From Heterobilharzia americana (taxonomy: Eukaryota; Platyhelminthes; Trematoda; Strigeidida; Schistosomatidae), in assembly GCA_944470555.2 (NCBI GenBank), contig OX104134.1, forward strand, positions 99,628,701-99,692,700: a stretch of 64,000 nucleotides of DNA. Reading direction: 5' to 3'. The notes under the pieces were generated by a model. That model was not told where the DNA came from, did not search any database, and was given only the letters and a program-made list of their open reading frames with translations. The stretch's first letter is position 1. Each line of letters opens with the position of its first letter. Made by a program: the position numbers and the translations under genes. Shown here one piece after another: positions 46,603-59,700 of this stretch.

Positions 46603-49600
46603 ACGAGGCTGGTAAAGACTGCCTGAAGTGACACTGTAATTCCATCTCATGCGTAAACCGTAAATCAGCATCACAGATTTGTTTGAATGATGATGAAAGT
46701 GTATTGGAAAATGTGATCGTGAATTTTTCAGGGTTGAGGATAAATTGTTAGTGACTTCGAGGTCCACCATAACAACGACAGGAGTAGACAATCGGTTTTC
46801 ACTATTTCGGCTGAATCCCCAGACTCTCTTGGCAAATCGAAATCTACTTACTAATTTCAGTTATTGTCAAGGTGGTCTACGAAATAACTCCTGCACTAAG
46901 GTATTTGGATGATCACGTGGTAACCAACGTGTCTTAACAACGAACACTACTGAAGGAGGATATTACCACGAAATTAAGTGGCTTGGTATCCGTATCGTCT
47001 ATCGTTAGCATCAGTGAGTGTTGTGGACTTAGGCTCCAATGGCACGCAAAAACCAAGCCTCGTCTGAATAGCAATTTTGTGAATATGGCGCGTCAACAGA
47101 GAAATGGTGTTTAGATTTGTGTTGGCCATGCACCAGATGCATTGTGACAAACTCACTAAGAAACGATCCTTGCAGGCTGAGAAATCCTATATAGTCAGTC
47201 GGGTTAGATAAGTTAGTTGATCGAATTTCATGAGACGATTGTGTAACCAAGTGTACATGTGAAAGTGGTCAAACGGCATCAGTTTGTATAACACGGTACA
47301 AAGGTTTGTCGGGATCTCGAATGCTATACCCCTGGAATGTAATGAATGCATAGGAAAGATTAGTCATGGTAATGTGTGCAATCAGGCACAACCACGCGAT
47401 AAAATTGGACAGGCTGATGGCCCTATAAACTAATCTGTCACAATGAAGGAAGCGGTTGATAACTGAAGCTTTGTTTATCCAATCAAGATTAACATATAAA
47501 AGACATGGAATCAACATGGAAGAATGTTCTTTCCTTGTGGTCGAGTTCATCTCGCAGAATAGTGAGGAGTTCTTACGTAGATCTGCAAATGTCACAGTAT
47601 CTTGTTTCTTCTCACGTGGATTGAACAATCCGTTACTCACATATGTCGGTCATGCAGTTCAAGAGTGCATAAGCTGATAAGTAGTGCGTTTTATCCACTG
47701 GTGTCTCTTTTCTACATCATGTTCAAGGATTGGTTGGAAACATTTTCTGCATGATGTCGGATTCCAGTCAGTGATTAGAAAATCTCCCCTCATGGAGCCA
47801 ATCACTTTGTCTACCCTAGACACCTGAAATTCGAAACGTTCGCAGAAGTTACAAATACCACTGTACACCACTCCGGAATCATCGACAATTTGCAGAGGAA
47901 TAAGTTATTCCTGCAATTGGCATGATTGTGAGCGGAAGTTTTGCTTCGGATGCACTGACGAAGTATAAACCCATACAATGAGCATAGATACTCGTTACAA
48001 GCACAAGATTGTTAAATGGTGACTGGTGGAAGGCGTCCACTTAGTTCTCAGTCGAGCTGGTTACCATGACCGAAACAAAAAATACTCAGACAGAGATCTC
48101 ATGAAGGTGTTATTCACAAAGTCTATTGAGATCTCCTTGCATTATCGATGAGTTACGCTTGTCTTTCATTGATGAAGTTTTGGGAGTGCTAGTTTTACCT
48201 GGTCAGTATGGCGGAATCACTGCCTCGTCGAACTTCATATCTATGTCACACTTGATACCGCTTCTATACAGTCTGTCTGGTCGAATCGTCGTTATATGCT
48301 GGAGAACGTGCTGTTGGAAAGCACAGATGTTAAGATAAGTATCAACGGTACTTGCTTCCTTATAACAGGAATACTTTAGTAGCGTGTCATGGCTGCTGAG
48401 CAGTGCAATGCCGGTTATTTTGTACCTGAAGCTTGCGGTAGGATGTGGGAGGGAAGAAATTGTCTTCGTGTTCCTTAGGTGGTGCTGCCAAGATGTAGAG
48501 AAGTTTACTGGTGTCACGCAGTCCCACCAAACCACATCATCAACTCGGTGAAAGGTGTTTCGGTCTAATCGATTGGTATGTTACACTGACAACTCTCTAC
48601 AAAGGGGTCAAGTAGTCAGGATCCTAAATTTGAGCACCGACTTGTGATCGATGTAACGAAAATGTGTCCTGATATAATCAGCGGGAACTGGAGCCATTGG
48701 GCGAATAACACTAGCATGGATTTCATCTGGACTTATAAACCTATTCATTTCCATCAAAATGTCTTTGCCTCAACGGTGAGATGAACGGATTAAATTCCCT
48801 GTCACAGTCACTGATACCGCCGAATTGCGTTAGGTGAATGGTGAATGTCTTGTCTTCCTGAGACGTTGCTGTATAACGAGCAAGACATGCTGTTCACTCC
48901 ATGATATCCTGGTATGAGGCGACCGATTTCGACGTCCAATATTTAGTAGGTTTACGCCTTGTCGACAACTGAACAGCATAATAATTTGACAACAACGAGA
49001 TGGTTTCGTCCAGTCAAACTATCAACTATCTCGCTCGTCCGCTTCATCGCAGTGTACCACGGTAAGTTGAAGAATCTAAATATTAACTTGCAAGTTCACT
49101 CTAATCTACTCATTCAGTTTTCGTTTCGCTCATGAATTTCAACCATCAGACTAAGTGCTCTCAATTGTCTCTACTTCACCCCTAGACAGGGAGTCATCTT
49201 TGATATTTGTTGTGAAGAGAAACCACATTCATTATACTTCACATCTCAAAGTATTCGAGACGCAGGGGCAGTCTAATGACCTAAATACAAATATTTCACT
49301 ATCGTTCATTTCACCGCCTCATGAAAACACAAGGGAAGCGATTGTTGTCTTTGATCACCGTGTTCACTCTAGTCAGGTCGATGTAAACCTGATTAATATT
49401 AGCTCCAGTCAATTACTTCAGGTCGCACATACTTAAGAAGACTGGAAGTTGTTTGCAGCAGAAATTGTATATCACCACTGACGATGTACACTTGAGGGAG
49501 ATCATGAAACGCTTTCTTTTCAGGAATCAAATTCACTTCATCATAGATTTACTTCTTTCCATTTCATTGTTAGCATTTTCATGCACGAAATGTGTTGCGT

Positions 49601-50578
49601 TTATGCCCATGTCTCCAGCCTTTTGTCTGCTTATGGGGCAGCCAGTTTTCCCTAGGACTGTGGAAAGTCTCAATAATAATGTGTTCGGTATACTCTTATG
49701 AAGACTGGGGCTCGTGAATAACAGTCAACTTTGCCTGTCTCTGTTTGGCGTTGAGTAGTATACTGGAGGCTGCAGCAATCAGTTGAATCGCTGACAACAG
49801 ATGTGTGTGTGCGTACTGTCAGACTGGATGGCTTGATTCGAGTGCGGGGTGAGTATTCGGGAAAACGAATCATCCACATTTCTCATGTCTGTTCTCCATC
49901 AGATTGCAACATGAATGCAAGTGGGGATGAACTGTGACACCAGCTCCCCAGTGACTGTGTGAGAGAGGTGTGTTAAACAGACGTGGAGGCGCTAGTTGTG
50001 TATCTGAATGTGCGGTCTAGGTGTCGAGATTAAGAGAAGACTCGTTTGCTGGCTTTGTGGGTGGCTTACTCGAGAGTAAGATGGATGGGATCATCGTCAT
50101 CAGGTTCAGGTTGACCCAATCTATTTCCAACGAGCAGTGAAAACTGATTTTCACCGTGTACACTTCGATTCAAACGCGTCATGCCGAAATTGACCAGTGA
50201 ATTAGCTATATTCAGAACTGAGAGTCTTTCTAAAACACTCGTTTCAACTCTGGTTGCGCTTGTGTGTGTGCTGGGGTAATCCCTTCTTTTAGTGATCATC
50301 TAGACCGCTGTCGTGAATAGGTTGAATTGAGCAGATTCCTTGTTCTCGTTGTTGCGACTAACTGGCTGACTAAGATGGATCGAGAGACAGCTGTGAAGTC
50401 ATTGGATGGCACGCGTGATAACTTGTTTCACCCATAAAATATGATATTGAAGATTGGTGAGGAAACTTCCGCGTTCGAGTGTGTGATCAGCACTCAGTGG
50501 ACACCAGATCGAATTGGAGTTTGCAGGGAGAGGAGATTCGTGTTAAGTAAGGACTCTGATGAAATACAGAGTCTTGCA
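46603..50578 (-). repeat. Right arm of the large palindrome (4.0 kb)
   Basis: Reverse complement of 38045-42020 with very few internal differences. Outward (plus strand here) the sequence has coding-like pieces, such as KMDRETAVKSLDGTRDNLF ending in a stop near 50437, then an 83-residue-like continuation across the arm end. Nothing is recognised. Differences cluster at both ends of the arm. Confidence 0.95.
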
Positions 50579-52080
50579 GTCACTGTGGATATGCAATCAC
50601 ATTTCGATATTCAGAATGCATAGAGTAATATATTCGTTGGAAGAGTGAGAATTTTTCCTCGTCATTGTCACTTTTTGATGGTTTTTCGATGAATGTTGCG
50701 GGTTAGCTATTGTGAAGCAACGCTTTCACAATATTCCTGTAACCGCCATTTATTGATACGTTTTGATCTTGCATGTAGATAGGTACGTTGTTCAGTGAGG
50801 TTGTAGATTATTCTGACTTTTTTTGTGACTGTCAGAATGCTGATGGAATGTGAGGGAGGGAATAATGTGTACCGACTCCTCAGGAAGTACTCAGTATTTA
50901 CTTGCATTTAATGATAGACAACTGCTAAATTGTAGAGCTTGACAACAAAGAGGTGAGGCAGTGTCAAAACTAGAAGGCGAATGAGTAAGATTTCGAATGC
51001 GCCACATTCTAACTCGTCGTCTGTTGTCTCACTTTTGCAGACTCTTCTCATCTTCATGCAAAGTGAATGAACGGAGTTCATTGTCCTTCTTGGTGGTAAC
51101 TAGCTTCGGAAATGAATTCATTGGCCATTTCAGGATGACTTTCTGTCGACTGACTATTTTAAGGAGCCAACGATTCTTTTCAACGAAATGTGATTAGCAT
51201 CAACTTCTGGGTTGTCCTCAACTCACATCATGAGACTGAGAGAAGGAAGACTGTCATTGAGGTTTCGCGAAGAATGCCATCAACATCAAGTCGGTCATCA
51301 CAGATGATGAATTCATCATCCATGTATGTCCTGTACATGCGGAACCTATCTGCAATACAGCTGAGTACAGATGGAAATTTCTCATTTCTTTGCCCACTGG
51401 CAACTGTCCACTCGCCTTCCCATATATCAATCACTTCTTGACCTCAACTCGTACATTGTCATACGCCTTCATATTTCTTACATAGTTTCAATCCTGACGT
51501 TACTGTTTGCAGATGCAAGTTCCAAGTGTATTATTCAAATGCTGTTTGAACCCGGCTTCACTTTTCATAACCGATCCACTCGCACAGACCATTTACTTCT
51601 TGTATATCTACTATGAAGTTGATAATCTAGACGTTGAAATTCCAATTCCCTATCCGAAGGAAGGAACTACCTTCACGATGCTGGTTTATTATGAAATCCA
51701 AGATCGGGAAAGAATTTTATGTACAAGAAAAGGAGTGGCCATGTGGTCAGAAATGGATCCTCTCCTAGCAGATTGTTTCATGGCTAAACTGGAAAGCACT
51801 GTGCCATGTTCAATTATCGACAAATTCCACCTGTGCAGAAGACACATGGATGATAATGATGATGACGACGTCTTCCACACGTTGTGCGATTAATATACCA
51901 TGATTAGTGTTCAACTATTGTTAGTGCAATCCCTGCAAGTCACATCTTGTGGCTTGTAATTTACTCGTCATTACAACTGAACCGAGTTGATTGGCGATGA
52001 TTGTCATATGGGCTTCTGTGCTGATGCCTCTTTACTGCCAGTAGTAATTTCATCTTGATAGTAATGATAAGTGAGAAAAA
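50579..52080. other. Unrecognised sequence flanking the palindrome
   Basis: Same style as the arms: moderate GC and many 60-130-codon frames on both strands, with no domain I can identify. The longest is 51507-51893 (plus, 128 codons, ending in an Asp-rich HMDDNDDDD stretch). The plus and minus frames overlap, so at most one is real. It may be the remainder of the element or gene segment that was inverted. Confidence 0.45.
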
Positions 52081-52084
52081 CGTC

Positions 52085-52175
52085 ACAGGTGGGTAGCCAG
52101 GCGCGCTGAACTGACGAGTGCTAAACAGGAAGGACCGTTTGTCCTGGATCCTACTGCTAACCATTATCCATCACC
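52085..52175 (+). mobile_element. Smalpha-like SINE 3' remnant
   Basis: CTGACGAGTGCTAAACAGG, then GTCCTGGATCCTACTGCTA and ACCATTATCCATC follow the end of the schistosome hammerhead SINE. The GAAA box is lost, so the ribozyme is dead. The tRNA-like half is not visible. Confidence 0.6.
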
Positions 52176-53640
52176 ATTTTGATGAGGTTTATGAGTGAAC
52201 CAGTCAGTATGATGAGTAGTCGGAGAAAATGAATGCGAGAAATTGCGGAGTACAAGATTCTTGTTAACAGTGTTGAGAATGACTCCATGAGATACGTGGG
52301 TATGTTTTTCACAAGCGATCTAGTCTGGGACCATCGTGTCTCTTGTCAGTTACCTGAGAATCCAGACAGAACGTCGGATCATAATGTTCCACTTCTTCGA
52401 AGATGTACGAGCCCGTGAAACAGCGCAACTGTCATCTAAAGGTCACCGGTGAGGTGTCGTCCTCAGTCTCAACGTGGTTAACCACACACGTTCAGAAGTC
52501 TCGCAGCGAATTCGAGAAAGGAGTCTCGAATCACGTGAAATACTGGCAGGGAAGCATAGGCTAATGGGTGGTTTGAACTGGTATGAGCTCACACCTAGGC
52601 AGCTTAACGAACATGCTGCTGTGCACCTACAGTCATGGCTGAGGACAAGGCAACACGAAGTTTAATCCCGTCACATTTGGTCGACAGTGGTCCTATAAAA
52701 GATAAGACCAAAGTGTTCAAAATGATTTATCTTTAGAAGTGAATTCACACTCGCATAGTGCATATAGCAAGGGCTATGGGGATTGGAGAAACCAAGCCTG
52801 GTGCACGTGTGCAGAAAATTTTTGGTTTGTAATATGTTAACGAAATTGATTTTCTAACCACGGAACCTTGTGAGAAGTTATCAAAAGGAACATCCTTCGT
52901 TCTCATTTGACGCGGTTAGTTACTTATTTAGTTAGCAAAGTAGCTATTCACGTAAACGGTTAATTTTTTACAAGGTTGAATAGGTAATTTCATGCGATTC
53001 TTTCCCTTCACAGGTTTAGACGGAGCGGAGACGGTAGTTTTAGCAGAATAGCATGTGTCCGTTTTGCTTTGTGGTTTCTCATCAACTGCCTACAGCTCAA
53101 TACATATCAACGTCAATTTGCGTGCTAATATACCCGAATCAGTCCAACAGAAAGTTGTTGGCTCGAATTGAAGACAGCATCTATATGACGTGGTTGAAAA
53201 TGCACGCACCGAATGGATAAACACACCGAATTAATAGCGGATTTGCCCATACGCAGGGGACTAAAAGAGTATTCCAGAGAGGAAGTTGGGTAAATGGAGG
53301 ACACAACACGTAGTGACACACACTTCCCCAGAATTAATAGCCCAGGGTGTGGCGGGATTCAACCTTGATGCTGACCTTCACAGTCTTGTAGGACTCGCTG
53401 AGCTGAGGCTAAACAGTCAAACGTCCACGCCATTCAGTACGCCATCGTGTTAGATTGCACTGCTGGTATCGATCCTGTAGCCGGCTAGTCGGAACGCGTT
53501 GGTATTTCTCCTTAACCCCATCTGTCCATGTTATTGTGTTCTTCCCCGGTCTCTCATTTGTGGGCATGTTACGATTACGAATAACTGGTGATCGACAGCT
53601 GTCCGTCGAGTTCTCAAGAGGAAGGCTGCACAAAATGCGC
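52176..53640. other. No gene recognised
   Basis: Short frames only, for example 52474-52665 (63 codons, Arg-rich) and a basic minus-strand frame 53409-53633 that may be retroelement debris. A short TTAGTTACTTATTTAGTTAG patch near 52917-52940 resembles the 4-bp array of the tandem duplication. Confidence 0.45.
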
Positions 53641-53649
53641 GAAACAGGG

Positions 53650-53935
53650 TCATAAGATCTACTAGAAAATCATCATCCTATTCACATTCCACCGTAACTT
53701 CTGTGTCTTGGCACGCTTTACTTAGTAGACTGCGCGGATATCAGATATGTTCCAGATTATTGAGGATGACGAATATATTATCAGCATACCTACCGTCTAA
53801 GATAGTCCCATTAGTTACCTATTTCATACTCGTACTTCTGAAATTCTCCATAAATATATCAGCCAATATGGGACTCGGTGAACTGGCCATCGCAACTCTA
53901 TCAACTTGACGATATTTGGGAGGGGTAGCAGAAAA
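53650..53935 (-). mobile_element. Penelope-like element, RT catalytic-region fragment
   Basis: The minus strand reads KYRQVDRVAMASSPSPILAD, then IFMENF, and after a stop GRYADNIFVILNN. These match the Penelope-like RT blocks that precede and include the catalytic box (Q-DGVAMGSPLSP-LA and YVDDTF). The second Asp is changed to Asn and a stop interrupts the stretch, so it is inactive. Confidence 0.75.
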
Positions 53936-54009
53936 TCTGGGGCTATACCTTTCGGCACTACACTCGTTTACTACAGTACTAGTCAAACTTATCGGTCTGT
54001 GATTTGATG

Positions 54010-54720
54010 GGTGCTGCTTAGAACCTGGCCCGTGGATGGGAGCGACTACGGCGTCCTTTCAGTCGTAGGGGCCGCATAAATCAGGCAGTTAATGGCATGA
54101 CTACATAGAGTGACAGGTCCCTCAGCAGCCTCTGTAGATACCGATCTGGTCCCCTTGATTTTTCTGAATCCCAAATACATCATGGCAGTTGATATCCACT
54201 TGGCTTATTCGACCAGGCCTCAATACCTTTGCTGTTGAATTCGTGTCAATAGGTTCTCGCGTAAATACCTCAGTAAAATGTCCGGCGATAACTTCTGTTT
54301 CATCTTTGTCTTTTCCGCTTCTGCGGTTAGGGCCGGTATGCCACCGCAGGTCCAACTCCCTTAGTTCGCAAGAAAAATAAACTCTTCAAGCGTTGCAAAG
54401 CACATTCAAGGTCAGTGGATAGCGGCAATACATTTGTTCCGGGCATTTCTGTAATTTTTCTTCGCTCCGGGAGCGCCAACTCGGCTGGCAAGACCCCGAC
54501 ACTTTCAGTCCCTTAATAGGAAGATTCTGGCTCCGCCATTTATCCATGGAGTACAACGTTCCCATCCATGTGACAAAGTCTATTGAGTGAACTGTTGGGT
54601 CGCTCGTGTCGACGGATGTTTGAAGGAGCCTCCTGCAGCCCTTTCTAGGGCTTCTGGGTAGACCGCCCAGTCTTCCAAACAGACCGCTAGGTTGTTTTGA
54701 TAATAATTGTATATTTCGTA
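54010..54720 (-). mobile_element. CR1-like RT fragment
   Basis: On the minus strand the order is a Trp/Lys-rich linker (54400-54700), VIAGHFTEVFTREPI (about 54235-54290), IYRGC near 54122, DAVVAPIHGPGSK (54010-54060) and HPSNHRPISLTST (53975-54012). This is the entry of a CR1/Jockey-type RT (the K-WK-A-V-PI-K and NYRPISLTS motifs). Stops occur between blocks. It meets the Penelope-like fragment at about 53940-54000. Confidence 0.7.
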
Positions 54721-55749
54721 CAACATAAGTTACATGAATACGAACCAGTTTACACGTTTGATCATTTTGGTAATGAGAAGCGGCTGTTATGTGCAGTGTT
54801 AAGCTACACGTTAGACACCTTTATTCGTGGCTTGTAAGAGGTGAGTCTAGAGAAAGAACGTCAGTGCTGCGCAGAATAATTGTTCAGCATACTGAAGCAA
54901 GCTCAGTTGGAAATTGGGAATCTTTCGCCTGTTGTTTCAAGCTTCTAATATTCTTGAAGGTGGGATAGGTAGTACAGTCAAGATCTTGGGTTGTGTGCTT
55001 TCGTCATAAAGTTTTTATGGCATGGTGCACACTTCCCATAGTGGTTGCCAGGATTCCATATGGACGAAGGACTAGATAGGTAGACCTGAAAAATGAACAA
55101 CAAAAGCGAGCGGCAGGCGAAACTTGGGATAGCAGCACTAAGTGCCACTGAGGAGTGGACCAACCATGATGCATTTAGGTGAATTCCTTGAACTGACTAT
55201 GAAGGTTGCTTGAAGAAGTATCCAAAACCAACTATTTGGAGGTAAGCTTACGGGGAAGAGGATGAAGGTGTGTATGAAGGTGGTGTAAACTAAACTGAAG
55301 CCGAAAATATCACTGTGGAGTAGAGAGATTAGAGAATTTTGGACCAGGCGTTCGCTTATACGTAGAAAACCTACACACAAAGATTTAATGAACTTATAAA
55401 CATTTAAATGAAATTCATGGTTTTTGCCAAGATGGTAACCACGCTGTATATGGTCATGGGGGAGGGACAACCATGGTGTTGCCCGTTGAGTGTTACCATA
55501 TCAGGGCTACAGAAGCGATAAGGTGGTGCAGAGAACTTAGGTGTATGCACTGGTAACAAAGGGCAGATAATATGACATGTTACATGCTAAGAAGATCCAC
55601 TGACAAGCAGTTCATTTACAAATTAGGGTACAGAGATTACTTTAAGAGGAGAATTTTAAGAAATAGGTGTTAAGTCGAGAGATAAGCTGGGCTACAAAGA
55701 AATGGAGGTTACATCAGAGTAGCTAGAATACGCTTGCAAACCGTATCAT
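54721..55749. other. No gene recognised
   Basis: A 110-codon minus-strand frame (55138-55470) with hydrophobic residues has no known motif. It may be the trailing part of the CR1 fragment upstream. Confidence 0.45.
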
Positions 55750-56720
55750 ACTCCGCTTCCTGTCCACTCTTGGTCAGCTTCTTTTTAAGTCAGATTTCAT
55801 CCTAATCTATGAGTTTAGTTTTTGGTATTTTACACTTTTGTCACTGCTGTCAGTCTCCCTTGAGCCTAGGTACCGGTAGCACCATTGTACATGATGATCT
55901 GGACGTCAACAAATTGGTGAGAATCATCGGATAGGAAGAATTTACTGAGTAATCGTTGAAACTAGCCGAGAGATAGACATGCTCGTATAGGAGAGGGAAG
56001 TTTGTTCCACAGCATACTGTACTGCGAAGTTGTGAGCGATACCTATTTATTGGGATGATGTGTTTGCTATTACGCAGACTACATGCCAGTGTTGACTTAA
56101 AAGTAATAGCACGGTTCATTTTAGATTTTCCAAACAAACTACAAAAATTAAAGGTTGGGTTGGGTTTCAGGCATCTCAGCCATGTGATTCTGGTTCTAGT
56201 TTTTTGCACCTTGCTTCGTAAGAAAGTCCTTCGTTATGTGTGAGCAGGCGCCGAGTAAAGTTTCCTTGGATATGCTCTGCTCGAACCCTATCAGATGCCT
56301 TCATGTTACTGTAAATAACCGTGCAATAATTTCACTTGATCCCGGAGTGCGACATTCCATGTGGTTGATATGAGGCATCGAGCGGACCCTTCATCCTTCT
56401 CGTCAGGCCTGATTTTTCCTTGCATCCAGTTAATATAGCTTTCTGTAGTGGATGAAATGGAACTATTCTGAATAGAACGCAGTCTGCGGTTCAGAACAAG
56501 CTTCGGCTTGATCAAGGAAGACGATCGGCTTCTCTCATTATGCAGCGCTTGGCTTCCTTGAGTAGCGCGTGGCCAGAATATCTTTAAAGGATGACAAAAC
56601 ATGATTGCCGCTGTTATATCTATGGCCCTGTTTATTCTCAATGCAATACATGACTGGAAAATACCTTGAAGGAAGCCGCAATGACGCTGTAGAATCAACA
56701 GGATCTTCTTTGTGACAAAA
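55750..56720 (-). mobile_element. CR1-like element, post-RT C-terminal fragment
   Basis: The minus strand contains IQGNFTRRLLTHNEGLSYEA followed by RCKKLE (about 56185-56265), matching the VQRNFTRRLF...LSYxDR block near the end of CR1 polyproteins. A NFAVQYAVEQT-like stretch follows (56000-56040), like the final conserved segment. Upstream parts (56300-56700) are broken. The two frames of 119 and 130 codons on this strand are in other registers and not genuine. Confidence 0.65.
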
Positions 56721-59700
56721 GTATTAGCTCATATGGAGAGCACGTGGTTGGTCTAAGACCACCGGCCTCGAACGCCGCCCCAGCAACGAGATTAAGTGTA
56801 GCTCTTGAGTTTTGATACTTGGATGACAAGTAAATTGGTACTTTTATGAGTAGTTTTGACTACTGAAGCGTTTTTAGTCGTTTCCTACAAAAGTGATTTC
56901 AAAGAAATTCCTTACATGAGTGCCCACAACAAAACACAAATATTCTTCAAAAAAGGTATTGACGAGAGTTGAATCGAACGACAACAATGTCTCAACCAGG
57001 TAGTAGAATCAAAACCATAATAGTACCTTTGCTAGGCGAGCATGAACAGGTCAGAACAAAACTGAGCAGAGGGAAACGAGACTTTTGCGACGAACGGCAA
57101 ATTACGACAACCTAGAACGGGTCAGTAATGAAAAACGCAAAATAAATTTACTGGAAGGGAAAAAAGGAATACGCGTGCTCCCACTATACTAGAAAACAAG
57201 GGTAAGAAAGCACACAATTTTGGTAATCCCACACACAAGTTCAAAGTAGAACAGTGTAGCAAATAAGGCTGCGAAAATTGTTTCGGAGGCCCTTTGTTAT
57301 TGAGTTCGATAACATGCACCAAAAGTCGCATACGGGACAATCTATGTCTACATATTTCAGCTGAATTGGTCTTGTCCATTCAACCTGAAGATCTGGTATG
57401 CATATGAGGACTACCCTCGAGAGCCCCCAGTATTGGAGAAAAAATGGTGAAGACAGGTGATCAGTAGTTCGCTTTTGGTGACCAATTTAATCCGTAATAT
57501 CATGGGTAATTGGATCATCTAACATCTAGGCCCTGCTAACAGGGGCACCTTAAGAGCAGCTTAGTGATTACCGCGGGGGATCTCAGTAAAACAGTTCTTC
57601 AGGATGTCAGTCCAAGGCCCACATTCAACTATCTTTTCCTCAAGGGCGTGAGCTTTATGAAGGCCTTTACCAAGGGACGTAATCACCCTCTCCTGAGTGA
57701 AATATTTTAAAGAAGGGTGTGAAAGACAAATCGGTTCCAAAGGCTTGTCAGCAAGACTCACAAGGCAGCACTTTACTCTTTAAATTTTCGACTAAGCCTA
57801 TTCGGCCCCCAATCATAAAAACTCATTTTTGTATTGTTTACCATTTGCTTTTTTTTACTTTTCCCACCCGGTTTTCGGCATCTCTAAGACTGTCAGCGTC
57901 TAGTCGACTTACTCCCAGACTCCAAGAACATTCCGTATAATTATTTTCCATTGTTGTGTAGTTCCTCTTCAACCAGCTTCCCGACCGATCCAATCTACGA
58001 GTTCAAAACTCAAATCGCCGTATAAAACTCACGTGATCAGAGTTGAGAGTAAGACTGAAGAAGGGGCTTTCCTCCCTACAGTAGAAGAATCACCAACCAA
58101 TAAGGGCCAAACCCAGGAACTAGACACGAGAGCTTTATGTCTGTCAGTTTCTCATACTGAAGCAAGTAGTGTTAGATGGTAGAAAATGAGCTTGGATTTC
58201 AAACTCTTTCTGGGGGGATTAACGTAAAGAAACCGAGATCCATCGCATTGTTATACCCATGGGCCCCAAGTTATTCCACTACGTCGCGCATCACCACTTC
58301 AGTAGTCATGGGGACTGACCTGCAAGTCCTGGTGGTAAACTCGCAAAGTGCTGGAAATACGGAATATAAGGGGTGAATAACGTTAAATCTTGATAATGCT
58401 GGCCACAAATTGGTCAGAAATAAATTAACGGTATATCCTAAAGTAAGCGATCGACCAAGAAATTATCTTGTGTCGCATGGTGGTCATGGGCGATACACGA
58501 GATTAAGTGGCATCTATGTGAACTGCTATCAGTTCTCCAAATAAGTAAGAGAGGGGATAGTAGGCTAACGGCATATTTTTAAAATGTTACTGCTCTCCCC
58601 ACCCTTGGTTTCACTTCGTATGGTTCCCTAGGTCAACACAAAGTGTAAGTATCATGTGCAACTTATAATCTTCATACCTGCCTTTGACTCAGTTCACCTA
58701 TGCTGCTGTAATTTTCCTTCTTTTCACTATTTTAGGTCTGACAGCATGAAGGTTGTCAGCTTTTATTTAAATGTCTTTTTAATGGAGTAATCATTAGAGT
58801 AGGTGAGGTGGATAACTGGTGGAAACAGTCACCTTTGAACTGGCATCGTTGAATAAGTATTGCTTACAACGCACCGAATTATTTTTATTCCTGCCGTGAG
58901 AGCGAAAACGTCCCCAGCAGTGAAGTGGGAATCTAGGCTCTCCGATCTTAGAATACAGGGGAGCATTATCATCGTTGGATCAGTAGTGTTAAAAACGGAT
59001 GCAGATAGATGGCCATTGCTTCACCAGCGACCATCCAAGCAAAACTATTAATCTGGAGATCAAGGTGTCACAAGTAAGGTATAGATGGCCCAAAGAATGT
59101 AGTCTCGTGAAATTTTGACTTATCAAGGACTGCTAAGTACCATATTCTTGTTCAGCTGTTTATCTTCGGCGTTAGTTGTACTTGTAAGGAGGTATTTAAA
59201 AAACAGCCGATACTTTGAGCTGTTCTCTTGAATGCTTGCATTCTTTGATCAGGAAATAAACTTATTTTCTAGAAACAAGAGTGCGCTAGAAAAACCGACG
59301 ATGCGTCGCTGTAAAGTGGAAAAACACAATATCATGTATTGAGCCAAGATATTCGTTTTCAGTTTTCCGGAATGAGGATGGCAGGCTCGTGACCCATAAT
59401 GATCTTTGACGGTAGTAGTAGTACTGTAGAAATATGATCTGGCTTTGAAGGTATCAGCAGGGGGTGAGGACATCAAATACTTCTATGGAGAATTGCATTG
59501 CCTCGCAACTTCATGTGGAAAACTGAGTACCATACATTGGCATTTAGGCAGCATTTGTGAACTCTTAGATGACATCGTCTAAGATGAATAGTTGTAGTAG
59601 GGAGGAATCGAAAAGCCAAGTGATTATGTGAGTGAGATGCATTGAAATGATGTCAGCTCTGAACCTGTGGTAAGATAGTAGGAAAATATCTTACCGACCT

